Shown here in pieces: positions 26,801 to 40,900 of a DNA stretch of 64,000 nt; within the stretch, counting starts at the first letter, position 1; each line of letters opens with the position of its first letter. Origin of the DNA: Siphlonurus alternatus (Eukaryota; Arthropoda; Insecta; Ephemeroptera; Siphlonuridae); assembly GCA_949825025.1 (NCBI GenBank), contig OX463782.1:1-64000 (forward strand), written 5' to 3'. The notes below the pieces were generated by a model. It saw only the letters and a program-made list of their open reading frames with translations. It was not told the origin of the DNA and did not search any database. The position numbers were made by a program, and so were the translations under genes.

Positions 26801-29800
26801 GAATTGAATGAATTGAATAAAAGAATTGAATTGATTTGAATTGAACTGCATTGAATTGAATTGAATTGAATAAATTAATTGAATTGATTTGAATTGAATT
26901 GAATTGAATTGAATTGCTTTGAATTGAATTGAATTGAATTGATTTGAATTGACTTGAATTGAATGAATTGAATAAATGAATTGGATTGAATTGATTTGAA
27001 TTGAATTGATTTGAATTGAATTGAATTGAATTGAATAAATGAATTGAATTGATTTGAATTGAATGAAATTGAATTGAATTGATTTGATTTGAATTGAATT
27101 GACTTGAATTGAATGAATTGAATAAATAAATTGACTTGATTTGAATTGAATTGAATAAATGAATTGAATTGAATTGAATTAAATAAGTGAATTGAATTGA
27201 ATTGAATAAATGAATTAAATTGAATTGAATTGAATTGATTTGAATTGAACTGCATTGAATTGAATTGAATTGATTTGAATTAAATTGAATTGAAATGAAT
27301 TGAATAAATGAATTGAATTGATTTGAATTGATTTGAATTGAATTGATTTGAATTGATTGAATTGAATTGACTTGAATTGAATAAATGAATTGAATTGAAT
27401 TGAATTGAATTAAATTGAATTGATAAAAATTGAATTGAATTGAATTGAATAAATGAATTAAATTGAATTGAATTGAATTGAATTGATTTGAATTGAATTG
27501 AATTGAATAAATGAATTGAATTGATTTGAATTGAATTGAATTGAATTGAATTGAATTGAATTGAATTGAATAAATGAATTTAATTGATTTGAATTGATTT
27601 GAATTGAATTGATTTGAATTGATTTGAATTGAATTGATTTGAATTGAAATGAATTGAATAAATGAATTGAATTGATTTGAATTGATTTGAATTGATTGAA
27701 TTGAATTGACTTGAATTGAATAAATGAATTGAATTAAATTAAATTGAATTGAATTAAATTGAATTGAATAAATAAATTGAATGAATGAATTGAATTGAAT
27801 TGATTTGAATTGAATTGAATTGAATTGAATTGAATTGAATTGAATTGAATTGAATTGAATAAATGAATTGAATTGCATTGATTTGAATTGAATTGAATTA
27901 AATTGAATTGAATTGAATTGAATTGAATAAATGAATTGAATTGCATTGATTTGAATTGAATTGAATTGAATTGAATAAATGAATTTAATTGATTTGAATT
28001 GATTTGAATTGAATTGATTTGAATTGATTTGAATTGAAATGAATTGAATAAATGAATTGAATTGATTTGAATTGATTTGAATTGATTGAATTGAATTGAC
28101 TTGAATTGAATAAATGAATTGATTTGATTTGAATTAAATTGAATTAAATTGAATTGAATAAATGAATTAAATTAAATTGAATTGAATTGAATTAAATTGA
28201 ATTGAATAAATAAATTGAATGAATGAATTGAATTGAATTGAATTGAATTGAATTGAATTGAATTGAATTGAATAAATGAATTGAATTGCATTGATTTGAA
28301 TTGAATTGAATTGAATTGAATTAAATTGAATTGAATAAATGAATTGAATGAATGAATTGAATTGATTTGAATTGAATTGAATTGATTTAAATTGAATTGA
28401 CTTGAATTGAATCAATTGAATAAATGAATTAAATTGATTTGAATTGAATTGAATTAAATTGAATTAAATTGATTTGAATTGAATCGAATTGAATTGATTT
28501 GAATTGAATTGATTTGAATTGATTGAATTGAATTGACTTGAATTGAATAATTGAATTGATTTAAATTGAATTGACTTGAATTGAATCAATGAATAAATGA
28601 ATTGAATTGACTTGAATTGAATTGAATTAAATTGAACTAAATTGATTTGAATTGAATCGAATTGAATTGAATTGATTGAATTGACTTGAATTGAATAAAT
28701 GAATTGAATTGACTTGAATTGAATTGAATTGAATTGAATTAAATTGAATTGAATAAATGAATTGAATGAATGAATTGAATTGATTTGAATTGAATTGATT
28801 TGAATTAAATTGAATTAAATTGATTTGAATTGAATTGAATTGACTTGAATTGAATAAATTGAATAAAAGAATTGAATTGATTTGAATTAAATTAAATTAA
28901 ATTGAATTAAATTGAATTGATTTGAATTGAATTGATTGAATTGAATTGAATTGAATTGAACTGCATTGAATTGAATTGATTTGATTTGAATTGACTTGAA
29001 TTGAATGAATTGAATAAATGAATTGAATTGAATGAAATTGAATTGAATTGATTTGAATTGAATTGAATTGAATTGAATTGACTTGAATTGAATGAATTGA
29101 ATAACTAAATTGACTTGATTTGAATTAAATTGAATAAATGAATTGAATTGAATTAAATTAAGTAAGTGAATTGAATTGAATAAATGAATTGAATTGAATT
29201 GAATTGATTTGAATTGAACTGCATTGAATTGAATTGAATTGAATAAATGAATTGAATTGATTTGAATTGATTTGAATTGAATTGATTTGAATTGAAATGA
29301 ATTGAATAAATGAATTGAATTGATTTGAATTGAATTGATTTGAATTGATTGAATTGAATTGACTTGAATTGAATAAATGAATTGAATTGAATTGAATTGA
29401 TTTGAATTGAATTGAATTGAATTAAATTAAATTAAATTAAATTGAATTGAATTGAATTAAATTGATTTGAATTGAATTGATTTGAATTGAATTGATTTGA
29501 ATTGATTGAATTGAATTGACTTGAATTGAATAATTGAATTGAATTGATTTAAATTGAATTGACTTGAATTGAATCAATTGAATAAATGAATTGAATTGAA
29601 TTGAATTGAATTGAATTAAATTGAATTAAATTGATTTGAATCGAATTGAATTGATTTGAATTGATTTGAATTGATTGAATGTAATTGACTTGAATTGAAT
29701 AAATGAATTGAATTGTTTTGAATTGATTGAATTGAATTGACTTGAATTGAATAAATGAATTGAATTGATTTGAATTGAATTGACTTGAATTGAATGAATT

Positions 29801-31929
29801 GAATAAATAAATTGACTTGATTTGAATTGAATTGAATAAATGAATTGAATTGAATTGAATTAAATAAGTGAATTGAATTAAATAAGTGAATTAAATTGAA
29901 TTGAATAAATGAATTGAATTGAATTGATTTGAATTGAACTGCATTGAATTGAATTGAATTGAATTGAATAAATGAATTGAATTGATTTGAATTGATTTGA
30001 ATTGATTTGAATTGAATTGAATTAAATTGAATTTAATTGAATTGAATTGAATTGAATTGAATTGAATAAATGAATTGAATTGATTTGAATTGAATGAAAT
30101 TGAATTGAATTGATTTGAATTGAATTGAATTGATTTGATTTGAATTGAATTGACTTGAATTGAATGAATTGAATAAATAAATTGACTTGATTTGAATTGA
30201 ATTGAATAAATGAATTGAATTGAATTGAATTAAATAAGTGAATTGAATTGAATTGAATAAATGAATTAAATTGAATTGAATTGAATTGATTTGAATTGAA
30301 CTGCATTGAATTGAATTGAATTGATTTGAATTGAATTGAAATGAATTGAATAAATGAATTGAATTGATTTGAATTGATTTGAATTGAATTGATTTGAATT
30401 GATTGAATTGAATTGAATTGAATTGAATTGAATAAATGAATTGAATTGAATTGAATTGAATTAAATTGAATTGATATAAATTGAATTGAATTGAATTGAA
30501 TTGAATAAATGAATTGAATTGATTTGAATTGAATTGAATTGAAGTGATTTGAATTGAATTGAATTGAATAAATGAATTGAATTTATTTGAATTGAATTGA
30601 ATTGAATTGAATTGAATTGAATTAAATTGAATTGAATTGAATTGAATTGAATAAATGAATTGAATTGCATTGATTTGAATTGAATTGAATTGAATTGAAT
30701 TGAATTGATTTGAATTGATTGAATTGAATTGACTTGAATTGAATAAATGAATTGAATTGAATTGAATTGATTTGAATTGAATTGAATTGAATTAAATTAA
30801 ATTAAATTAAATTGAATTGAATTGAATTAAATTGATTTGAATTGAATTGAATTGATTTGAATTGAATTGATTTGAATTGATTGAATTGAATTGACTTGAA
30901 TTGAATAATTGAATTGAATTGATTTAAATTGAATTGACTTGAATTGAATCAATTGAATAAATGAATTGAATTGAATTGAATTGAATTGAATTGAATTAAA
31001 TTGAATTAAATTGATTTGAATCGAATTGAATTGATTTGAATTGATTTGAATTGATTGAATTGAATAAATGAATTGAATTGATTTGAATTGATTGAATTGA
31101 ATTGAATAAATGAATTGAATTAAATTAAATTGAATTGAATTGAATTAAATTGAATTGAATAAATAAATTGAATGAATGAATTGAATTGAATTGATTTGAA
31201 TTGAATTGAATTGAATTAAATTGAATTGAATTGAATTGAATAAATGAATTGAATTGCATTGATTTGAATTGAATTGAATTGAATTGAATTGAATTGAATT
31301 GAATTGATTTGAATTGATTGAATTGAATTGACTTGAATTGAATAAATGAATTGATTTGATTTGAATTGAATTGAATAAAATTGAATTGAAATAAATTGAA
31401 TTGAATTGAATAAATGAATTGAATTAAATTAAATTGATTTGAATTGACTTGAATTGAATGAATTGTATAAAAGAATTGAATTGATTTTAATTGAATTAAA
31501 TTAAATTAAATTGAATTGATTTGAATTGAATTGAATTGATTTGAATTGAATTGAATTAAATTGAATTGAATTGATTTGATTTGAATTGAATTGACTTGAA
31601 TTGAATCAATTGAATAAAGGAATTGAATTGATTTGAATTGAATCGAATTGAATTGATTTGAATTGAATTGAATTGAATTGAATGAATTGAATAAATGAAT
31701 TGAATTGAATTGAATTGAATAAATGAATTGAATAAATTTGAATTGATTTGAATTGAATTGAATTTAATTAAATTGAATTGAATTGAATTGAATTGAATTG
31801 AATTTAATTGAATGAATTGAATAAATGAATTGAATTGAATGAAATTGAATTGAATTGATTTGAATTGAATTGATTTGAATTGACTTGAATTGAATGAATT
31901 GAATAAAAGAATTGAATTGATTTGAATTG
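23868..31929. repeat. Higher-order repeat copy B (short form, 8062 bp)
   Basis: Landmarks near 23868, 24293, 25259, 26847, 27248, 28959, 29217, 29937 and 30299 reproduce those of copy A. Offsets from A are 8440 at the start, 8387 in the middle (for example 18488-18868 against 26875-27255) and 8057 at the end (21965-22249 against 30022-30306). The steps in offset mark a few indels, the largest about 340 bp in total. Single-copy landmarks recur: GAATTGTATAAAAG near 23401, ATTAGATTTG near 26091, and the short-form junction at 31053-31066. Sequence between indels is nearly identical to A. Confidence 0.82.
31053..31066. other. Short-form junction in copy B
   Basis: Same switch as at 22997-23010: TTGATTGAAT followed by TGAATAAATGAATTG where long forms have GTAATTGACTTG. 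The downstream 0.86 kb to 31929 is like that before 46972 in copy C. Confidence 0.7.
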
Positions 31930-34900
31930 AACTGCATTGAATTGAATTGAATTGAATAAATTAATTGAATTGATTTGAATTGAATTGAATTGAATTGAAT
32001 TGCTTTGAATTGAATTTATTTGAATTGATTTGAATTGAATTGACTTGAATTGAATGAATTGAATAAATGAATTGGATTGAATTGATTTGAATTGAATTGA
32101 TTTGAATTGAATTGAATTGAATAAATGAATTGAATTGATTTGAATTGAATGAAATTGAATTGAATTGATTTGAATTGAATTGAATTGATTTGATTTGATT
32201 TGAATTGAATTGACTTGAATTGAATGAATTGAATAAATAAATTGACTTGATTTGAATTGAATTGAATAAATGAATTGAATTGAATTGAATTAAATAAGTG
32301 AATTGAATTGAATTGAATAAATGAATTAAATTGAATTGAATTGATTTGAATTGAACTGCATTGAATTGAATTGAATTGATTTGAATTAAATTGAATTGAA
32401 ATGAATTGAATAAATGAATTGAATTGATTTGAATTGATTTGCATTGAATTGATTTGAATTGATTGAATTGAATTGACTTGAATTGAATAAATGAATTGAA
32501 TTGAATTGAATTGAATTAAATTGAATTGATAAAAATTGAATTGAATTGAATTGAATAAATGAATTGAATTGAATTGAATTGAATTGAATTGAATAAATGA
32601 ATTGAATTGATTTGAATTGAATTGAATTGAATTGAATTGAATTGAATAAATGAATTGAATTGCATTGAATTGAATTGAATTGAATTGAATAAATGAATTT
32701 AATTGATTTGAATTGATTTGAATTGAATTGATTTGAATTGATTTGAATTGAAATGAATTGAATAAATGAATTGAATTGATTTGAATTGATTTGAATTGAT
32801 TGAATTGACTTGAATTGAATAAATGAATTGAATTAAATTAAATTGAATTGAATTAAATTGAATTGAATAAATAAATTGAATGAATGAATTGAATTGAATT
32901 GATTTGAATTGAATTGAATTGAATTGAATTGAATTGAATTGAATTGAATAAATGAATTGAATTGCATTGATTTGAATTGAATTGAATTGAATTGAATTGA
33001 ATTGAATTGAATAAATGAATTGAATTGATTTGAAATGATTTGAATTGATTTGAATTGAATTGAATTGAATTTAATTGAATTGAATTGAATTGAATTGAAT
33101 AAATGAATTGAATTGATTTGAATTGAATGAAATTGAATTGAATTGATTTGAATTGAATTGAATTGATTTGATTTGAATTGAATTGACTTGAATTGAATGA
33201 ATTGAATAAATAAATTGACTTGATTTGAATTGAATTGAATAAATGAATTGAATTGAATTGAATTAAATAAGTGAATTGAATTGAATTGAATAAATGAATT
33301 AAAATGAATTGAATTGAATTGATTTGAATTGAACTGCATTGAATTGAATTGAATTGATTTGAATTGAATTGAATTGAAATGAATTGAATAAATGAATTGA
33401 ATTGATTTGAATTGATTTGAATTGATTTGAATTGATTGAATTGAATTGAATTGAATTAAATAAATGAATTGAATTGAATTGAATTGAATTGAATTAAATT
33501 GAATTGATATAAATTGAATTGAATTGAATTGAATTGAATAAATGAATTGAATTGATTTGAATTGAATTGAATTGAATAAATGAATTGAATTTATTTGAAT
33601 TGAATTGAATTGAATTGAATTAAATTGAATTGAATTGAATAAATGAATTGAATTGCATTGATTTGAATTGAATTGAATAAATGAATTTAATTGATTTGAA
33701 TTGATTTGAATTTAATTGATTTGAATTGATTTGAATTGAATTGATTTGAATTGAAATGAATTGAATAAATGAATTGAATTGATTTGAATTGATTGAATTG
33801 AATTGACTTGAATTGAATAAATGAATTGAATTAAATTAAATTGAATTGAATTGAATTAAAATGAATTGAATAAATAAATTGAATGAATGAATTGAATTGA
33901 ATTGATTTGAATTGAATTGAATTGAATTGAATTAAATTGAATTGAATAAATGAATTGAATTGCATTGATTTGAATTGAATTGAATTGAATTGAATTGAAT
34001 AAATGAATTTAATTGATTTGAATTGATTTGAATTGAATTGATTTGAATTGATTTGAATTGAATTGATTTGAATTGAAATGAATTGAATAAATGAATTGAA
34101 TTGATTTGAATTGATTTGAATTGATTGAATTGAATTGACTTGAATTGAATAAATGAATTGATTAGATTTGAATTGAATTGAATTAAATTGAATTGAAATA
34201 AATTGAATTGAATTGAATAAATGAATTGAATTAAATTAAATTGAATTGAATTAAATTGAATAAATAAATTGAATGAATGAATTGAATTGAATTGAATTGA
34301 ATTGAATTGAATTGAATTGAATAAATGAATTGAATTGCATTGATTTGAATTGAATTGAATTGAATTGAATTGAATAAATGAATTGAATAAATTTGAATTG
34401 ATTTGAATTGAATTAAATTAAATTGATTTGAATTGACTTGAATTGAATGAATTGAATAAAAGAATTGAATTGATTTTAATTGAATTAAATTAAATTAAAT
34501 TAAATTAAATTGAATTGAATTGAATTGAATTGAATTGATTTGAATTGAATTAAATTGAATTGAATTGATTTGATTTGAATTGAATTGACTTGAATTGAAT
34601 CAATTGAATAAATGAATTGAATTGATTTGAATTGAATCGAATTGAATTGATTTGAATTGAATTGAATTGAATGAATTGAATAAATGAATTGAATTGAATT
34701 GAATTGAATTGAATAAATGAATTGAATAAATTTGAATTAATTTGAATTGAATTGAATTTAATTAAATTGAATTGAATTGAATTGAATTGAATTGAATTGA
34801 ATTGAATTGAATGAATTGAATAAATGAATTGAATTGAATGAAATTGAATTGAATTGATTTGAATTGAATTGATTTGAATTGACTTGAATTGAATGAATTG

Positions 34901-37900
34901 AATAAAAGAATTGAATTGATTTGAATTGAACTGCATTGAATTGAATTGAATTGAATAAATTAATTGAATTGATTTGAATTGAATTGAATTGAATTGAATT
35001 GCTTTGAATTGAATTGAATTGAATTGATTTGAATTGACTTGAATTGAATGAATTGAATAAATGAATTGGATTGAATTGATTTGAATTGAATTGATTTGAA
35101 TTGAATTGAATTGAATTGAATAAATGAATTGAATTGATTTGAATTGAATGAAATTGAATTGAATTGATTTGAATTGAATTGACTTGAATTGAATGAATTG
35201 AATAAATAAATTGACTTGATTTGAATTGAATTGAATAAATGAATTGAATTGAATTGAATTAAATAAGTGAATTGAATTGAATTGAATAAATGAATTAAAT
35301 TGAATTGAATTGAATTGATTTGAATTGAACTGCATTGAATTGAATTGAATTGATTTGAATTAAATTGAATTGAAATGAATTGAATAAATGAATTGAATTG
35401 ATTTGAATTGATTTGAATTGAATTGATTTGAATTGATTGAATTGAATTGACTTGAATTGAATAAATGAATTGAATTGAATTGAATTGAATTAAATTGAAT
35501 TGATAAAAATTGAATTGAATTGAATTGAATAAATGAATTAAATTGAATTGAATTGAATTGAATTGATTTGAATTGAATTGAATTGAATTGAATAAATGAA
35601 TTGAATTGATTTGAATTGAATTGAATTGAATTGAATTGAATTGAATTGAATTGAATTGAATAAATGAATTTAATTGATTTGAATTGATTTGAATTGAATT
35701 GATTTGAATTGATTTGAATTGAATTGATTTGAATTGAAATGAATTGAATAAATGAATTGAATTGATTTGAATTGATTTGAATTGATTGAATTGAATTGAC
35801 TTGAATTGAATAAATGAATTGAATTAAATTAAATTGAATTGAATTAAATTGAATTGAATAAATAAATTGAATGAATGAATTGAATTGATTTGAATTGAAT
35901 TGAATTGAATTGAATTGAATTGAATTGAATTGAATTGAATTGAATAAATGAATTGAATTGCATTGATTTGAATTGAATTGAATTAAATTGAATTGAATTG
36001 AATTGAATTGAATAAATGAATTGAATTGCATTGATTTGAATTGAATTGAATTGAATTGAATAAATGAATTTAATTGATTTGAATTGATTTGAATTGAATT
36101 GATTTGAATTGATTTGAATTGAAATGAATTGAATAAATGAATTGAATTGATTTGAATTGATTTGAATTGATTGAATTGAATTGACTTGAATTGAATAAAT
36201 GAATTGATTTGATTTGAATTAAATTGAATTAAATTGAATTGAATAAATGAATTAAATTAAATTGAATTGAATTGAATTAAATTGAATTGAATAAATAAAT
36301 TGAATGAATGAATTGAATTGAATTGAATTGAATTGAATTGAATTGAATTGAATTGAATTGAATTGAATAAATGAATTGAATTGCATTGATTTGAATTGAA
36401 TTGAATTGAATTGAATTAAATTGAATTGAATAAATGAATTGAATGAATGAATTGAATTGATTTGAATTGAATTGAATTGATTTAAATTGAATTGACTTGA
36501 ATTGAATCAATTGAATAAATGAATTAAATTGATTTGAATTGAATTGAATTAAATTGAATTAAATTGATTTGAATTGAATCGAATTGAATTGATTTGAATT
36601 GAATTGATTTGAATTGATTGAATTGAATTGACTTGAATTGAATAATTGAATTGATTTAAATTGAATTGACTTGAATTGAATCAATGAATAAATGAATTGA
36701 ATTGACTTGAATTGAATTGAATTAAATTGAACTAAATTGATTTGAATTGAATCGAATTGAATTGAATTGATTGAATTGACTTGAATTGAATAAATGAATT
36801 GAATTGACTTGAATTGAATTGAATTGAATTGAATTAAATTGAATTGAATAAATGAATTGAATGAATGAATTGAATTGATTTGAATTGAATTGATTTGAAT
36901 TAAATTGAATTAAATTGATTTGAATTGAATTGAATTGACTTGAATTGAATAAATTGAATAAAAGAATTGAATTGATTTGAATTAAATTAAATTGAATTAA
37001 ATTGAATTGATTTGAATTGAATTGATTGAATTGAATTGAATTGAATTGAACTGCATTGAATTGAATTGATTTGATTTGAATTGACTTGAATTGAATGAAT
37101 TGAATAAATGAATTGAATTGAATGAAATTGAATTGAATTGATTTGAATTGAATTGAATTGATTTGAATTGAATTGACTTGAATTGAATGAATTGAATAAC
37201 TAAATTGACTTGATTTGAATTAAATTGAATAAATGAATTGAATTGAATTAAATTAAGTAAGTGAATTGAATTGAATTGAATAAATGAATTGAATTGAATT
37301 GAATTGATTTGAATTGAACTGCATTGAATTGAATTGAATTGAATAAATGAATTGAATTGATTTGAATTGATTTGAATTGAATTGATTTGAATTGAATAAA
37401 TGAATTGAATTGATTTGAATTGAATTGATTTGAATTGATTGAATTGAATTGACTTGAATTGAATAAATGAATTGAATTGAATTGAATTGAATTGATTTGA
37501 ATTGAATTGAATTGAATTAAATTAAATTAAATTAATTTGAATTGAATTGAATTAAATTGATTTGAATTGAATTGAATTGATTTGAATTGATTTGAATTGA
37601 TTGAATTGAATTGACTTGAATTGAATAATTGAATTGAATTGATTTAAATTGAATTGACTTGAATTGAATCAATTGAATAAATGAATTGAATTGAATTGAA
37701 TTGAATTGAATTGAATTAAATTGAATTAAATTGATTTGAATCGAATTGAATTGATTTGAATTGATTTGAATTGATTGAATGTAATTGACTTGAATTGAAT
37801 AAATGAATTGAATTGTTTTGAATTGATTGAATTGAATTGACTTGAATTGAATAAATGAATTGAATTGATTTGAATTGAATTGACTTGAATTGAATGAATT

Positions 37901-40900
37901 GAATAAATAAATTGACTTGATTTGAATTGAATTGAATAAATGAATTGAATTGAATTGAATTAAATAAGTGAATTGAATTAAATAAGTGAATTAAATTGAA
38001 TTGAATAAATGAATTGAATTGAATTGATTTGAATTGAACTGCATTGAATTGAATTGAATTGAATTGAATAAATGAATTGAATTGATTTGAATTGATTTGA
38101 ATTGATTTGAATTGAATTGAATTAAATTGAATTTAATTGAATTGAATTGAATTGAATTGAATAAATGAATTGAATTGATTTGAATTGAATGAAATTGAAT
38201 TGAATTGATTTGAATTGAATTGAATTGATTTGATTTGAATTGAATTGACTTGAATTGAATGAATTGAATAAATAAATTGACTTGATTTGAATTGAATTGA
38301 ATAAATGAATTGAATTGAATTGAATTAAATAAGTGAATTGAATTGAATTGAATAAATGAATTAAATTGAATTGAATTGAATTGATTTGAATTGAACTGCA
38401 TTGAATTGAATTGAATTGATTTGAATTGAATTGAAATGAATTGAATAAATGAATTGAATTGATTTGAATTGATTTGAATTGAATTGATTTGAATTGATTG
38501 AATTGAATTGAATTGAATTGAATTGAATAAATGAATTGAATTGAATTGAATTAAATTGAATTGATATAAATTGAATTGAATTGAATTGAATTGAATAAAT
38601 GAATTGAATTGATTTGAATTGAATTGAATTGAAGTGATTTGAATTGAATTGAATTGAATAAATGAATTGAATTTATTTGAATTGAATTGAATTGAATTGA
38701 ATTGAATTGAATTAAATTGAATTGAATTGAATTGAATAAATGAATTGAATTGCATTGATTTGAATTGAATTGAATTGAATTGAATTGAATTGATTTGAAT
38801 TGATTGAATTGAATTGACTTGAATTGAATAAATGAATTGAATTGAATTGAATTGATTTGAATTGAATTGAATTGAATTAAATTAAATTAAATTAAATTGA
38901 ATTGAATTGAATTAAATTGATTTGAATTGAATTGAATTGATTTGAATTGAATTGATTTGAATTGATTGAATTGAATTGACTTGAATTGAATAATTGAATT
39001 GAATTGATTTAAATTGAATTGACTTGAATTGAATCAATTGAATAAATGAATTGAATTGAATTGAATTGAATTGAATTGAATTAAATTGAATTAAATTGAT
39101 TTGAATCGAATTGAATTGATTTGAATTGATTTGAATTGATTGAATGTAATTGACTTGAATTGAATAAATGAATTGAATTGTTTTGAATTGATTGAATTGA
39201 ATTGACTTGAATTGAATAAATGAATTGAATTGATTTGAATTGAATTGACTTGAATTGAATGAATTGAATAAATAAATTGACTTGATTTGAATTGAATTGA
39301 ATAAATGAATTGAATTGAATTGAATTAAATAAGTGAATTGAATTAAATATGTGAATTAAATTGAATTGAATAAATGAATTGAATTGAATTGATTTGAATT
39401 GAACTGCATTGAATTGAATTGAATTGAATTGAATAAATGAATTGAATTGATTTGAATTGATTTGAATTGATTTGAATTGATTTGAATTGAATTGAATTGA
39501 ATTGAATTGAATTGAATTGAATTGAATTGAATTGAATTGAATTGAATTGAATAAATGAATTGAATTGATTTGAATTGAATGAAATTGAATTGAATTGATT
39601 TGAATTGAATTGAATTGATTTGATTTGAATTGAATTGACTTGAATTGAATGAATTGAATAAATAAATTGACTTGATTTGAATTGAATTGAATAAATGAAT
39701 TGAATTGAATTGAATTAAATAAGTGAATTGAATTGAATTGAATAAATGAATTAAATTGAATTGAATTGAATTGATTTGAATTGAACTGCATTGAATTGAA
39801 TTGAATTGATTTGAATTGAATTGAATTGAAATGAATTGAATAAATGAATTGAATTTATTTGAATTGATTTGAATTGAATTGATTTGAATTGATTGAATTG
39901 AATTGAATTGAATTGAATAAATGAATTGAATTGAATTGAATTGAATTAAATTGAATTGATATAAATTGAATTGAATTGAATTGAATTGAATAAATGAATT
40001 GAATTGATTTGAATTGAATTGAATTGAAGTGATTTGAATTGAATTGAATTGAATAAATGAATTGAATTTATTTGAATTGAATTGAATTGAATTGAATTAA
40101 ATTGAATTGAATTGAATTGAATAAATGAATTGAATTGCATTGATTTGAATTGAATTGAATTGAATTGAATAAATGAATTTAATTGATTTGAATTGATTTG
40201 AATTGAATTGATTTGAATTGATTTGAATTGAATTGATTTGAATTGAAATGAATTGAATAAATGAATTGAATTGATTTGAATTGATTGAATTGAATTGACT
40301 TGAATTGAATAAATGAATTGAATTAAATTAAAGTGAATTGAATTGAATTAAATTGAATTGAATAAATAAATTGAATGAATTGAATTGAATTGAATTGAAT
40401 TGAATTGAATTGAATTGAATTGAATAAATGAATTGAATTGCATTGATTTGAATTGAATTGAATTGAATTGAATAAATGAATTTAATTGATTTGAATTGAT
40501 TTGAATTGAATTGATTTGAATTGATTTGAATTGAATTGATTTGAATTGAAATGAATTGAATAAATGAATTGAATTGATTTGAATTGATTTGAATTGGTTG
40601 AATTGAATTGACTTGAATTGAATAAATGAATTGATTTGATTTGAATTGAATTAAATTGAATTGAAATAAATTGAATTGAATTGAATAAATGAATTGAATT
40701 AAATTAAATTGAATTGAATTGAATTAAATTGAATTGAATAAATAAATTGAATGAATGAATTGAATTGAATTGATTTGAATTGAATTGAATTGAATTGAAT
40801 TGAATTGAATTGAATTGAATTGAATAAATGAATTGAATTGCATTGATTTGAATTGAATTGAATTGAATTGAATTGAATTGAATTGAATAAATGAATTGAA

